A DNA stretch of 56,360 bases from Bacillota bacterium (GTDB lineage Bacteria; Bacillota; Clostridia; Peptostreptococcales; Anaerovoracaceae), in contig JALEHL010000043.1 of assembly GCA_022770665.1 (NCBI GenBank), positions 1 through 56,360 on the forward strand, read 5' to 3'. The position numbers and the translations under genes were made by a program. Shown one piece after another: positions 26,761 to 35,492 of the stretch; the first letter of the stretch is position 1; every line of letters begins with the position of its first letter. The notes below the pieces were generated by a model. The model made no database searches, was not told the DNA's origin, and saw only the letters and a list, made by a program, of their open reading frames with translations.

Positions 26761-27681
26761 TCAGAGTTCTGAGATTTGATCCCCGTCCGTGCTTCTTTCG
26801 CTGCAGTATCCGTTTTCAGAAAGCCACTGCCGGATGCACTGCAGAAAAGCAGAAGCTGCTCTGGAAAGGCTTTTCCTGTCGCGGAAGCCGACACCCAGAT
26901 CCCGCCAGGCGGGCGGATCCAGGGGAACAGCCGTGATGCGGCGTGAAAATCCCTGGATCATCATCATGGACATGAGACTGGTACCCAGCCCCTGCTCCAC
27001 CATGGCGACCACTGCGTGATCATCGCTTTCCACAAACCGCGTATCCGGGACGATGCCGTTTGCCGCCAGAACTGCAGTGATCTCATCGTCTACTCCCTCA
27101 TTGAGTGCAATGTAGGGAAGATCCGGCAGCTCGCGCAAAGAAAAACTGGACTGTTCTGCATGGGGGTCTTCCGCGGCGAAGATGCTGACCAGAGGATCCC
27201 GATACAGGAATTCCGAATCCATTTCCGCATCCGGCGGATATTTGATGAACCCGATATCCACCCTTCCGCTGCAGGTCCATTCCTCAATCTGTGCATTGGT
27301 GCCGTGAACCAGCTCGAAGCGGATGGCTGGATAATCAGCATGAAATTTACGGATCATTCCCGGCAGCCACTGCGCGGATACGCTGTTGAACGTGCCGATG
27401 CGGATAAGGCCCGATTTCAATCCGTTGATCTCGTTTACGCATTCTTCCAGCCGGTACTGGTCATAAAGCACTGTGCGGATGTGAGGCAGAAGCAGCTGGC
27501 CCTCCGCTGTGAGACGGACGCCGCTCCGGTCCCGTATCAGGATCCGGAACCCGAACTGTTCTTCCAGAGCATTGAGGGCACGGGTAAGGCCGGACTGGCT
27601 GTAGCCCAGTTCTTCTGCGGCCTGGGACAGGGTACCGGTCTCGATGGCTTTCAGCAGCGCTTCATATTGGGATACGTTCAT
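26761..27681 (-). CDS. LysR-family transcriptional regulator
   Basis: 306 residues from ATG 27681, preceded by AGGAGGCAGG and overlapping the rqcH stop by four bases. The N-terminal LysR helix-turn-helix is GTLSQAAEELGYSQSGLTRALNALE; the rest is a type 2 periplasmic-binding-fold effector domain. Target genes are not evident, since it lies in an operon with rqcH rather than divergent from a metabolic gene. Confidence 0.93.
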   Translation of the reverse strand: MNVSQYEALLKAIETGTLSQAAEELGYSQSGLTRALNALEEQFGFRILIRDRSGVRLTAEGQLLLPHIRTVLYDQYRLEECVNEINGLKSGLIRIGTFNSVSAQWLPGMIRKFHADYPAIRFELVHGTNAQIEEWTCSGRVDIGFIKYPPDAEMDSEFLYRDPLVSIFAAEDPHAEQSSFSLRELPDLPYIALNEGVDDEITAVLAANGIVPDTRFVESDDHAVVAMVEQGLGTSLMSMMMIQGFSRRITAVPLDPPAWRDLGVGFRDRKSLSRAASAFLQCIRQWLSENGYCSERSTDGDQISEL

Positions 27682-29387
27682 TGCCTGCCTCCTGCTTTGC
27701 CCGCTGGACCGGCCGTCTGCGGCAGGGCAGGGTTGACCCAGACGGTACGGTTGCCGGTGAAGATGACCATGCCCGGCTTTGCACCAGCCGGTTTCTTTAC
27801 ATTGCGGACCTGTACATAATCCACAGGCACGTTCTCCGAAGAACGCGCCTTGCTGTGGTACGCAGCGATGGCGGCTGCCTCGAAGATATCCTGCTCTGAA
27901 AGCTGTGCTCCGCCGCACTGAACGATCACATGAGATCCGGGAATATCTTTCGTGTGCAGCCACAGATCCTTATTGCCTGCAACCTTTGTCGTCAGGTAGT
28001 CGTTTTCTTTATTGTTTCTGCCTACCAGGACCGTGTAGCCGCTGGACAGAGTATATTTATGGGGAGAAGGTTTGTACTTTTTCTCCCGGTAACCGCCGGT
28101 CTGCCTTCGCTGGCGCACATAGCCGGTTTCGACCAGCTCCGCACGGAGAGCATCAATTTCTTTCACATCATCCGTATTCTCCAGATAAGTCAGCATGGAT
28201 TCCAGATAATCAATTTCTTCCTGATTTTCTGTCAGCTGGATCTGTTTCTCCTTTACAGCCGTTTTCGCCTTGCCGTATTTCTTGAAATAGAGCTGTGCAT
28301 TTCGTGCAGCGGACAGTTTCACATCCAGCGGTATCGTTATGGTGCTGCCGTCGTAGTAGTTGATCACATCGACAGACTTCATTCCCGGTTTCACCAGATG
28401 GAGATTCGCAGTCAGCAGTTCGCCGTAAAGACGAAGATCTTCAGAATTTTCCGCTTTCAGAAGATCCTCCGAGAGGCGCTGCTTTTTCAGATACATTTTA
28501 TCCAGAGAAGCATTCACCGATTTGATCAGGTCGTGCGCTTTCTGACGGCCGCGGTTGGAGCTGGTTCGCCGGTCAAAATAGAATTCCATGGCGCTGCTCA
28601 GATCATCGAAGGTCTGCACCTGGCAGCTTTCTTCATATTCTTTCAGCGGCAGGAGGTAGAATTCCTGCGGCGTGCCTGCGGCGTCCAGATAGACCCGGGG
28701 TGAAAGAGCACGCGCTGAGACGGCAGATTTTGCGTCGTGAAAGTACGAAATACGGTCTTCCCGCATGGCCAGCTCAGCTGCAAATGCCGGAGAAATTCCG
28801 CCAACACTGCGGAGGATTGCCTTTGGATCCGCCGGAAGAGCTGCGATCTGCGCATCGGTGATGTCTTTGAACGGGATCTTGTCCTGGGCGGGCGGATACT
28901 GATAGAGCAGCCCCGGCAAAATCTGGCGGACCCGGCTGGTGTCGAAAGACACGCGTTTAATGGCGTCGATGATTTTTCCGGTGGAGATGTCGACCAGAAT
29001 CATATTGCTGTGCTTGCCCATGATCTCGAAGATCAGTTTTTTTGATACGGTAAAGCCCAGCTCATTCAGGGTTTCGAGACTGATCTCAATGACCCGTTCG
29101 GAATTATGCTGCTGAATCTCTGTGATACGGCCGCCGGAAAGATGTTTCCGCAGCAGCATGCAGAAGGCCAGCGGTGCCGGGGGATTTGCAGGATTTTCGC
29201 GGATAAAGTGCACCCGGGGATGAGCCGGATTGCAGGAGGCAAAGAGCCTGCGGTTGCCTTTTTTTGTATGGATGTGGAAGACCAGTTCGTCGGCTTCCGG
29301 CTGGTAGACTTTTTCAATCTTCCCCAGCAGGATTGTATTCTGAAGTTCCTGGACGATGGCCCAGGTAACGAGTCCGTCGTATGCCAT
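27678..29387 (-). CDS. rqcH: Ribosome quality control factor RqcH (NFACT family)
   Basis: 569 residues from ATG 29387 (AGGAGGAAAT upstream). NFACT-N (about 1-180, with EIMGKHSNMILVD), helix-hairpin-helix and coiled-coil parts, then NFACT-R with DLWLHTKDIPGSHVIV. RqcH binds obstructed 50S subunits and adds C-terminal alanine tails to stalled peptides. Related proteins were earlier called fibronectin-binding proteins. Coupling to a LysR gene is unusual. Confidence 0.93.
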   Translation of the reverse strand: MAYDGLVTWAIVQELQNTILLGKIEKVYQPEADELVFHIHTKKGNRRLFASCNPAHPRVHFIRENPANPPAPLAFCMLLRKHLSGGRITEIQQHNSERVIEISLETLNELGFTVSKKLIFEIMGKHSNMILVDISTGKIIDAIKRVSFDTSRVRQILPGLLYQYPPAQDKIPFKDITDAQIAALPADPKAILRSVGGISPAFAAELAMREDRISYFHDAKSAVSARALSPRVYLDAAGTPQEFYLLPLKEYEESCQVQTFDDLSSAMEFYFDRRTSSNRGRQKAHDLIKSVNASLDKMYLKKQRLSEDLLKAENSEDLRLYGELLTANLHLVKPGMKSVDVINYYDGSTITIPLDVKLSAARNAQLYFKKYGKAKTAVKEKQIQLTENQEEIDYLESMLTYLENTDDVKEIDALRAELVETGYVRQRRQTGGYREKKYKPSPHKYTLSSGYTVLVGRNNKENDYLTTKVAGNKDLWLHTKDIPGSHVIVQCGGAQLSEQDIFEAAAIAAYHSKARSSENVPVDYVQVRNVKKPAGAKPGMVIFTGNRTVWVNPALPQTAGPAGKAGGRQ

Positions 29388-29420
29388 GAAATTTCCTCCT
29401 TGTTCTGTTTCATAACAATT

Positions 29421-29509
29421 TATTGTACCACAGGCTGAAAATTTGGGCAAGCTTCATCCACGCTTTTCGGCTTTCCGCTGTTGTCAGAATCGGAAATTGT
29501 GGTACAATA
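29421..29509. promoter_or_regulatory. Mirror-image divergent promoters of rqcH and the M18 peptidase
   Basis: A 12-bp inverted repeat, TATTGTACCACA (29421-29432) and TGTGGTACAATA (29498-29509), contains both -10 boxes (TACAAT on each strand, each with TG one base upstream). The minus -35 is TTGCCC (29450-29445, spacer 17); the plus -35 is TTGTCA (29481-29486, spacer 16). Confidence 0.78.
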
Positions 29510-29546
29510 AGAAAAGAAAACAGAGAAAGGAAGGACAAGAACGAAG

Positions 29547-30968
29547 ATGAACGAAAAAACAGTCTGGAACTCATATACAAAGGAAAATCTGGCGGAAATG
29601 AACGAAGTCTGCCGCTGGTACATGGACTGCCTGGATGCAGCGAAAACCGAGCGGGAAGCAGCACGTCTTTCGGTAAAAACAGCGGAAGAGGCAGGATACC
29701 GGAACCTTGCAGAGGCTGTGAAAGAAGGACGGAAGCTGAAAGCCGGTGATAAGGTGTATGCGGTATATAACGAAAAAACCGTGATCCTTTATCACATCGG
29801 GACGGAAGACCTGGAGCGGGGGATGAACATCCTGGGGGCCCATATCGATTCGCCGCGTCTGGATGTAAAGCAGAATCCTCTTTATGAGGCAGACGGATTT
29901 GCTTATCTGGATACCCACTATTACGGAGGAATCAAGAAATATCAGTGGGTGACCATACCGCTGGCGATCCACGGCGTGGTGGCACAGAAGGACGGAAGCG
30001 TGACTGAAGTGAATATCGGGGAAGATCCGGCGGATCCGGTGTTTACTATTACAGATATCCTGCCGCATCTGGGCGGTGCACAGATGGAGAAGAAGGCCAG
30101 CGTGGTGATCGAAGGCGAAAAGATGGATCTTCTCATCGGCAGCCAGCCTCTTGCCGCAGACCCGGCAAAGGAAGAAGACGGAGCGGAAGAGGAAAAGAAG
30201 CAGAAAGAGGGCGTGAAGGCAGCCGTACTCCAGCTGCTGAAAGAAAAATACGGAATGGAAGAGGAAGATTTCCTGTCTGCCGAGCTGGAGATTGTTCCGG
30301 CAGGAAAAGCCAGAGAACTGGGACTGGACCGGAGCATGATTCTTGCCTACGGCCATGATGACCGGATCTGCGCGTTTACTTCTCTGAAGGCCATGGTGGA
30401 AATGGAGGAAACGCCGAAGCGGACATCCTGCTGCATTCTGGTGGATAAAGAAGAGATCGGAAGCTATGGGGCCAGCGGCATGCAGAGCCGGTATTTCGAG
30501 AATATGACAGCGGAAGTGCTGGCACTGTGCGGACAGGATTCTTCACTTTCCGTACGCCGGTGCCTGCAGAATTCCCGGATGCTGTCCTCTGACGTAAACG
30601 CAGCTTACGATCCGCTGTACGGTGATGTTTATGAAAAGAAGAATGCGGCATTTTTCGGCAAAGGGCTGGTGTTCAGCAAATATACCGGTTCCCGCGGAAA
30701 GAGCGGCTCCAACGATGCCAATGCGGAATACATGGCAGCGATCCGCAGAGTCTTTGACGACAACCAGGTGGCGTATCAGACCGCGGAGCTGGGCAAAGTG
30801 GATGTCGGCGGCGGCGGAACCATTGCCTGGATCACGGCATGCTACGGTATGGAGGTCATCGACAGCGGCGTGGCGCTGCTCTGCATGCATGCGCCGATGG
30901 AAGTGGCCAGCAAGGCGGATGTCTATGAGGCGGTAAAGGGATACAAGGCTTTCCTGAAAGATATGTAA
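29547..30968 (+). CDS. M18 family aminopeptidase
   Basis: 473 residues; ATG 29547 follows a purine-rich GAAAGGAAGGA. Metal and catalytic motifs of M18 are in order: GAHIDSPRLD, DKEEIGSYG, SSDVNAAYDP, DVGGGGTIAW and the C-terminal HAPMEVASKADVYE. These dodecameric zinc/cobalt enzymes remove N-terminal acidic or neutral residues in the cytoplasm. With the asparaginase next door it suggests peptide and amino acid catabolism. Confidence 0.95.
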   Translation: MNEKTVWNSYTKENLAEMNEVCRWYMDCLDAAKTEREAARLSVKTAEEAGYRNLAEAVKEGRKLKAGDKVYAVYNEKTVILYHIGTEDLERGMNILGAHIDSPRLDVKQNPLYEADGFAYLDTHYYGGIKKYQWVTIPLAIHGVVAQKDGSVTEVNIGEDPADPVFTITDILPHLGGAQMEKKASVVIEGEKMDLLIGSQPLAADPAKEEDGAEEEKKQKEGVKAAVLQLLKEKYGMEEEDFLSAELEIVPAGKARELGLDRSMILAYGHDDRICAFTSLKAMVEMEETPKRTSCCILVDKEEIGSYGASGMQSRYFENMTAEVLALCGQDSSLSVRRCLQNSRMLSSDVNAAYDPLYGDVYEKKNAAFFGKGLVFSKYTGSRGKSGSNDANAEYMAAIRRVFDDNQVAYQTAELGKVDVGGGGTIAWITACYGMEVIDSGVALLCMHAPMEVASKADVYEAVKGYKAFLKDM

Positions 30969-31000
30969 TATTGCGGGCAGTGCCTGCAGACCGGATGCAT

Positions 31001-31038
31001 CAGAGCGGGCACGTCAGAGCGGGCGTACCAGAGCGGGC
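31001..31038 (+). repeat. Three 14-base tandem repeats
   Basis: CAGAGCGGGC starts at 31001, 31015 and 31029, giving an exact 14-base period between the M18 and asparaginase genes. Confidence 0.8.
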
Positions 31039-31066
31039 GAAGAACTGGAGTGAACAGGAGGAAAAC

Positions 31067-32083
31067 GTGAAACGAAAGATTCTGCTCATCGGAACAGGCG
31101 GCACCATTGCCTGCAGGAAAACAGAAGAAGGTCTGGCACCGTCTTTCCGCTCGGAGGAACTGCTGTCCTACATCCCCGGCACGTCGGATTTCTGCCAGGT
31201 GGATACGATGCAGCTCTGCAACCTGGACAGCACAAACATCCGGCCGGAGCACTGGGCACAGATCAGCCGGACGATCGAAGCGCAGTATGAGACATACGAC
31301 GGGTTCGTGGTATGTCACGGGACGGATACCATGGCTTATACGGCGGCTGCTCTGTCTTATATGATCCGGGATTCGGCCAGACCGGTGATCGTCACCGGCG
31401 CACAGAAGCCTATCAGCGAGGCCAGCACCGATGCGCGGGTGAACCTGCGGGACAGCTTGCTGTATGCGGCGGATCCCGATTCTCATGGCGTATGCATCGT
31501 TTTTGACGGGAAAGTCATCGCGGGGACCCGGGCCAGGAAGGAGCGGACGAAGAGCTATAATGCTTTTTCCAGCATCAACTATCCATACCTGGCGGTAATA
31601 CAGGACGGCCATCTGATCCGGTACATTCCGGAAACTGCGCCGACTGCAGGTGCTGTACGGTTTCATCATGATATGGACCGGCGTGTCTATGTGCTGAAGT
31701 TCACACCGGGGCTGGATCCATCGATACTGACGTGGATCTTTGAGAATGCTGACGGCGTGATCTTTGAAAGCTTCGGTGTAGGCGGTATTCCCGATTACCT
31801 TGCGGAGGCCTTGGAATGTCAGATGGGACGCCATCCGGAAAAGATGGTGGTGGTGGCGACCCAGGTGGTGCGGGAAGGAAGCGATATGACGGTCTATCAG
31901 GTGGGCCGGCAGGTAAAAAGGGATCTGAACCTGCTTGAGACCTACGATATGACGCTGGAGGCAGCGCTTGCCAAGACCATGTGGATCCTCAGCGATCCGG
32001 AGATTCCCGTAAGCTGCCGTGCGGAAGCCTTTTACAGGACAGTGAACCATGACCTGGTGCAATATGGAGCGGGTGATCACTGA
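31067..32083 (+). CDS. ansA: Type I L-asparaginase
   Basis: 338 residues from GTG 31067, chosen for the CAGGAGGAAAA just upstream. The asparaginase motifs are GTGGTIA (nucleophile Thr13) and HGTDTMAYTA (Thr86, Asp87). Length and lack of a signal peptide indicate the cytoplasmic type I enzyme, which releases ammonia and aspartate. It follows the M18 peptidase on the same strand. Confidence 0.93.
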   Translation: MKRKILLIGTGGTIACRKTEEGLAPSFRSEELLSYIPGTSDFCQVDTMQLCNLDSTNIRPEHWAQISRTIEAQYETYDGFVVCHGTDTMAYTAAALSYMIRDSARPVIVTGAQKPISEASTDARVNLRDSLLYAADPDSHGVCIVFDGKVIAGTRARKERTKSYNAFSSINYPYLAVIQDGHLIRYIPETAPTAGAVRFHHDMDRRVYVLKFTPGLDPSILTWIFENADGVIFESFGVGGIPDYLAEALECQMGRHPEKMVVVATQVVREGSDMTVYQVGRQVKRDLNLLETYDMTLEAALAKTMWILSDPEIPVSCRAEAFYRTVNHDLVQYGAGDH

Positions 32084-32145
32084 ACCGTATGAAGATCCGG
32101 ACACCTGCGCTGAATGAGGAAAAAAATTATGCCGGAAATATGCCA

Positions 32146-32174
32146 AACGGGCTGGCGCATTGCGCCAGCCCGTT
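32146..32174. terminator. Bidirectional hairpin between convergent genes
   Basis: A perfect 13-bp stem, AACGGGCTGGCGC (32146-32158) with GCGCCAGCCCGTT (32162-32174) and a three-base loop. It ends the asparaginase and aminotransferase genes, which face each other. Confidence 0.78.
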
Positions 32175-32194
32175 ATTTCTAAATGTTTGCAGTG

Positions 32195-33388
32195 CTATTT
32201 CCGGTAACTGTCAATCATGGCTTGGAACGCAGGCAGACTGCGGCGGATCATGGCGTTGGACACGCAGTAGGACAGGCGCATGTAGCCTTCGCACTCGAAT
32301 TCTTCGCCCGGAACTACCAGCAGGTTGTGCTCTGTCTTGGCTTTCTGGGAGAAAGCGCGGCCGTCGCCGTTTGGAGCTTCTACGAAGAGGTAGAAGGCGC
32401 CGTCCGGTTTCGCACAGCGATATCCCATGGCGGTAAGAGAATCGTACAGCAGTGTCCGGTTTTCGTCATAGGCTGCCAGGTCCGGCATTTCATCGACACA
32501 TCGCTCGATGACCTTCTGCATGAGAGTCGGTGCACAGACATGACCGTTGGCCCGGGATGCGCCGGCGACTGCGTTCAGCACATCGGCTGCATCGGCGCAG
32601 GTGTCAGGCACGCAGACATAGCCGATACGTTCACCCGGAAGAGAAAGGCTCTTGGACCAGGAATAGCAGACAATCGTATTGTCATAGATGGTCGGGATGA
32701 ACGGCACTTTCACACCGCCGTAAACCAGCTCTCGGTACGGCTCGTCGGCGATGATGTAGATCGGATGGCCGAATTCCTGCCCCTTGGCGGTGAGAATCTC
32801 AGCCAGCTTCTTCAGCGTTTCTTCCGTATAGACGACGCCGGACGGGTTGTTCGGCGAGTTGATGATAATGGCCTGAGTGTTTGCCGTGATGCGGGCCTCC
32901 ACTTCTGCCAGATTGATCTGGAACTGCTGGCGGTCTGCAGGGATGACGACGAATTTCGCACCGTTTTTCTCAACAAAAGGTTTATACTCCGGGAAGTACG
33001 GTGCAACTGCCATGATTTCGCTGTCCGGGGCTGTTGCCAGTGCTTTGATGGCAGAGATCAGGGCCGGTGCTGCACCGCAGGTGATAAACAGGTTACGGGC
33101 CTGAATGGATGTGCCGAAGCGGCGGTTCAGATTGTCGGCGATGGCCTGACGGGTCGCATCGAAACCGCCTGCCATGGAGTAGCCGTGGACGGCGATGGAA
33201 TCTGTATCCTTCAGAATCTCACAGATCGCCTGGTTGACGGCTGCCGGCGCAGGGATGCTGGGATTTCCCAGCGTATAGTCAAATACGTTTTCCGGGCCGA
33301 GGACCTTCGCCTGCTGCAGACCGTAAGCGAAAAGCTCACGGATCACAGACGGAGAGCTGCCCAGCTGCTGCATTGTCTGATTTACCAT
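32195..33388 (-). CDS. PLP-dependent class I/II aminotransferase
   Basis: 397 residues; ATG 33388 behind AGGAGGT. Fold-type I motifs are NSPNNPSG (178-185), ADEPY (Asp215) and the PLP lysine Lys246 in SWSKSLSLPGERIGY. It belongs to the aspartate/aromatic aminotransferase-like group; the amino donor is not determinable. It is monocistronic. Confidence 0.93.
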   Translation of the reverse strand: MVNQTMQQLGSSPSVIRELFAYGLQQAKVLGPENVFDYTLGNPSIPAPAAVNQAICEILKDTDSIAVHGYSMAGGFDATRQAIADNLNRRFGTSIQARNLFITCGAAPALISAIKALATAPDSEIMAVAPYFPEYKPFVEKNGAKFVVIPADRQQFQINLAEVEARITANTQAIIINSPNNPSGVVYTEETLKKLAEILTAKGQEFGHPIYIIADEPYRELVYGGVKVPFIPTIYDNTIVCYSWSKSLSLPGERIGYVCVPDTCADAADVLNAVAGASRANGHVCAPTLMQKVIERCVDEMPDLAAYDENRTLLYDSLTAMGYRCAKPDGAFYLFVEAPNGDGRAFSQKAKTEHNLLVVPGEEFECEGYMRLSYCVSNAMIRRSLPAFQAMIDSYRK

Positions 33389-33452
33389 TATTTTATGACC
33401 TCCTGATGTTGGATTGGATGAATTAGTAAGTTTTCAGAATATTTCAGAAAAT

Positions 33453-33481
33453 AGTATAGCACAATCTGCGCAGAAGGACAA
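33453..33481 (-). promoter_or_regulatory. Promoter of the aminotransferase gene
   Basis: On the minus strand TTGTCC (33481-33476), a 17-base spacer and TATACT (33458-33453). Confidence 0.72.
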
Positions 33482-33602
33482 GCGGCTAGGAAAAATGGGC
33501 CGTGTCAAGTTGTTGTGGAGTTTTTGTTGACGGTTTTTGTGTATTTCTCTCAGAACATTATTTTTTGGTGGTTGATTATATAGTCAACCTCTTTTTCCCT
33601 TT

Positions 33603-33989
33603 TTACTCAATGACGATAACTTTTTCAGTAATAGTTGCTTCGTTTGATTTTTGATAAGAACGATACAGTAAAACCGTTCGAACACTGAAAAAGAGAAGAA
33701 CGAGAATCACAATGAATGCGCAGAGTCTTTTCAGCATGGTTGAAAAGGAAATGCGTTTTTCTAAATCCTCGTAATCCATGGAGGTGTAATAGTCTGCTAC
33801 AACCTGATTGGGCAGACCATATCTTTCATAGATTTCATCAAGGGTAGCATCAGGTCGACAGGCGCAAAACTCCTCAATGCTGTCTGCAAGAGCAGAAAGG
33901 AACTGCTTTTCTTCCTTTCTACAAATCGGCAGGAGACATTTAATGGATTTGTAATAATCTTTTAATTGTGCATCTGTTACAGGATTCAT
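33603..33989 (-). CDS. Single-pass membrane protein paired with PadR (DUF1700/HAAS-like)
   Basis: 128 residues; ATG 33989 behind AAGAGGTAAG. The first ~85 residues are helical and acidic, with a HAAS-like pattern (LKDYYKSIKCLL...FLSALADSIEEFC...YERYGLPNQVVADY). One membrane segment follows (about 88-108) with a short outer tail. Proteins of this sort are co-encoded with PadR regulators and may relay a membrane signal to them; function unproven. It lies 45 bases after the padR gene. Confidence 0.72.
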   Translation of the reverse strand: MNPVTDAQLKDYYKSIKCLLPICRKEEKQFLSALADSIEEFCACRPDATLDEIYERYGLPNQVVADYYTSMDYEDLEKRISFSTMLKRLCAFIVILVLLFFSVRTVLLYRSYQKSNEATITEKVIVIE

Positions 33990-34034
33990 AGCTTACCTCT
34001 TTTCGTATCATCGATAAGATTTACCGTAAGACCT

Positions 34035-34379
34035 TCATTTCGTGTTGACTGCATTTTCAATATCCTGGAAACCTTGCACGACATCCCGGTAGTCGCTGAG
34101 AAGTTCCGAAAGATGCGTTTTCCCGCTCTCCTCAATATGATAATATACCCGGACGCGTCGATTTTCGACAACCGCTTCCCGGTCAGAGATATATCCGTTC
34201 TTCAACAATTTGTACAGGGTCGGATAGAGGCTACTTTCTGATATTATCAATCTGCCGTCAGTATGCTCTTCGATGAAACTGGAAAGCTGATAGCCATACA
34301 TATCCTCGCTCTGAAGAATCATCAAAATGAACATTTCCACGATGCTGAGTTTGAAATTTTTCTTATTCTTATTAGCCAT
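34035..34379 (-). CDS. PadR-family transcriptional regulator
   Basis: 114 residues; ATG 34379 behind GAAAGGACG. The PadR winged helix is complete (FILMILQSEDMYGYQLSSF, SSLYPTLYKLLKNGYI, RRVRVYYHIEESGK). PadR proteins usually repress transporters or detoxification genes. It is divergent from the AT-rich hypothetical genes, so the inverted repeat at 34440-34476 could be its operator. Confidence 0.93.
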   Translation of the reverse strand: MANKNKKNFKLSIVEMFILMILQSEDMYGYQLSSFIEEHTDGRLIISESSLYPTLYKLLKNGYISDREAVVENRRVRVYYHIEESGKTHLSELLSDYRDVVQGFQDIENAVNTK

Positions 34380-34439
34380 TCTTGAAACGTCCTTTCCAAA
34401 CTTTCGCTTTATTTTATATATTATACTACGCGAATTTAA

Positions 34440-34476
34440 AAAATAAAATACTATATAAATAATAATATTTTATTTT
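34440..34476. repeat. Inverted repeat between padR and the divergent promoter
   Basis: An 11-bp perfect inverted repeat, AAAATAAAATA (34440-34450) and TATTTTATTTT (34466-34476), spacer 15. It abuts the -35 of the plus-strand promoter and is a candidate PadR operator. The high AT content makes chance symmetry possible. Confidence 0.5.
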
Positions 34477-34477
34477 G

Positions 34478-34506
34478 TTGACAACGTTGCTTCAACATGA
34501 TATTAT
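34478..34506 (+). promoter_or_regulatory. Strong consensus promoter of the AT-rich island
   Basis: TTGACA (34478-34483), a 17-base spacer and TATTAT (34501-34506), one mismatch from consensus overall. It reads into the 26-codon ORF and the following genes. Confidence 0.85.
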
Positions 34507-34555
34507 TCAGATATAAAAAAGCACTAGGGGTACTTCACAAGAAAGAGGTGGTTCT

Positions 34556-34636
34556 ATGGAAGTGTCGGAGCTGGAAAAACCTAAGAGGTATTTGGAATTG
34601 AAAAGAAGGAATTTAGGTGGGAAAATCAGACGGTAA
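34556..34636 (+). CDS. 26-residue leader-like ORF
   Basis: ATG 34556 is preceded by an excellent AAGAGGTGG at good spacing, 50 bases after the promoter. It encodes a basic, Leu/Lys/Arg-rich peptide without a hydrophobic stretch and stops at 34634-34636, nine bases before the next ORF in another frame. It could be a leader that couples translation, or the beginning of a gene now frameshifted. Confidence 0.4.
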   Translation: MEVSELEKPKRYLELKRRNLGGKIRR

Positions 34637-34644
34637 ATTTATGA

Positions 34645-35418
34645 ATGAACGGTACGTTTTACTCTTTCGATGAAACTTGGGATGGTGCAAAGTGGATTGC
34701 AACACTTTACATACCATTTAGCAACGACGAGGATGTTCATCTTGACATGAGAGCATTTGAAAGCGAAAATATGTATTCCCTTGATTTGGAGAAAATTAGC
34801 GAAGCGAACATCACTGAAGAAAATATTGCACGGAATTACGTCTTTAGGGGGGTTGAGAGATTAAATGATGCAGATGTGACAGACCTGAACGAATTGCAAA
34901 TCCCGATGACAAGAGATTCTGTCATCCTTGATTTGAAAAATGAAATGATAAGCAAGCATGGTAATCCATATGTTGACAAAGTCGTATATACTGCAACAGA
35001 TTATCCCGGGGTGAATAAAATACAGATAAGAGAAGAATTGTTCTACAGAGTAACAAAGACCAACTCTTTAGGTTTTGCAGCTGGAACAACATTAAGTGCA
35101 ATTGCAACAGCAACGGGTAGTACAAAATTATCTGTTCTCTCGCTTGTACTTGGCGTTGCTGGTGATACCATAGATACATACAAATCGGTAGATGTTTATA
35201 ACGCATATGCTGCAGTTTGCCGATACGGTACAGTGAATGGAGGAACATATGCCTATACTACGACATTCAGGTTTGTTGATTATGTAGGAGTAAATGAACG
35301 GAATAATGATGTCAGGGCATACCTTACTACAAATGGAGTAACCAGTTACACTCCATCTTCAAGTTATTTTGTGAATTATCGCGCACAATGTGACGATACC
35401 TACGCTGCTTACAGTTAA
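34645..35418 (+). CDS. Unrecognised protein, possibly N-terminally truncated
   Basis: 257 residues with no family I recognise. ATG 34645 has no ribosome binding site nearby and follows an in-frame TGA; the frame upstream of that TGA (EKKEFRWENQTVNL) also looks coding, so the true N-terminus may be lost or translation may be coupled to the 26-codon ORF. A Gly/Ala/Thr-rich hydrophobic stretch lies at about 140-176. The C-terminal part shares a motif (GVNERNNDVRAYL) with the next gene product (GINPYGNDVRAML). Codon use is AT-rich, unlike the flanks. Confidence 0.6.
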   Translation: MNGTFYSFDETWDGAKWIATLYIPFSNDEDVHLDMRAFESENMYSLDLEKISEANITEENIARNYVFRGVERLNDADVTDLNELQIPMTRDSVILDLKNEMISKHGNPYVDKVVYTATDYPGVNKIQIREELFYRVTKTNSLGFAAGTTLSAIATATGSTKLSVLSLVLGVAGDTIDTYKSVDVYNAYAAVCRYGTVNGGTYAYTTTFRFVDYVGVNERNNDVRAYLTTNGVTSYTPSSSYFVNYRAQCDDTYAAYS

Positions 35419-35438
35419 CTCAAAAAATTCTGACAACA

Positions 35439-35470
35439 CAGACCACCTGCGAAGAGCTCGCAGTGGTCTG
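35439..35470 (+). terminator. Hairpin between the two island genes
   Basis: CAGACCAC-C-TGCGA (35439-35452) pairs with TCGCAGTGGTCTG (35458-35470) with a one-base bulge. No T run follows, so it may attenuate or protect RNA rather than terminate. Confidence 0.5.
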
Positions 35471-35492
35471 TATGTAGAGTGAAGTAGATGGA

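Noticed and set aside
33570..33589. GGTTGA...TCAACC hairpin near the end of the PadR-partner gene
   Set aside because: Only 6 bp, and the T run is on the strand opposite to the gene; not reported as a terminator.
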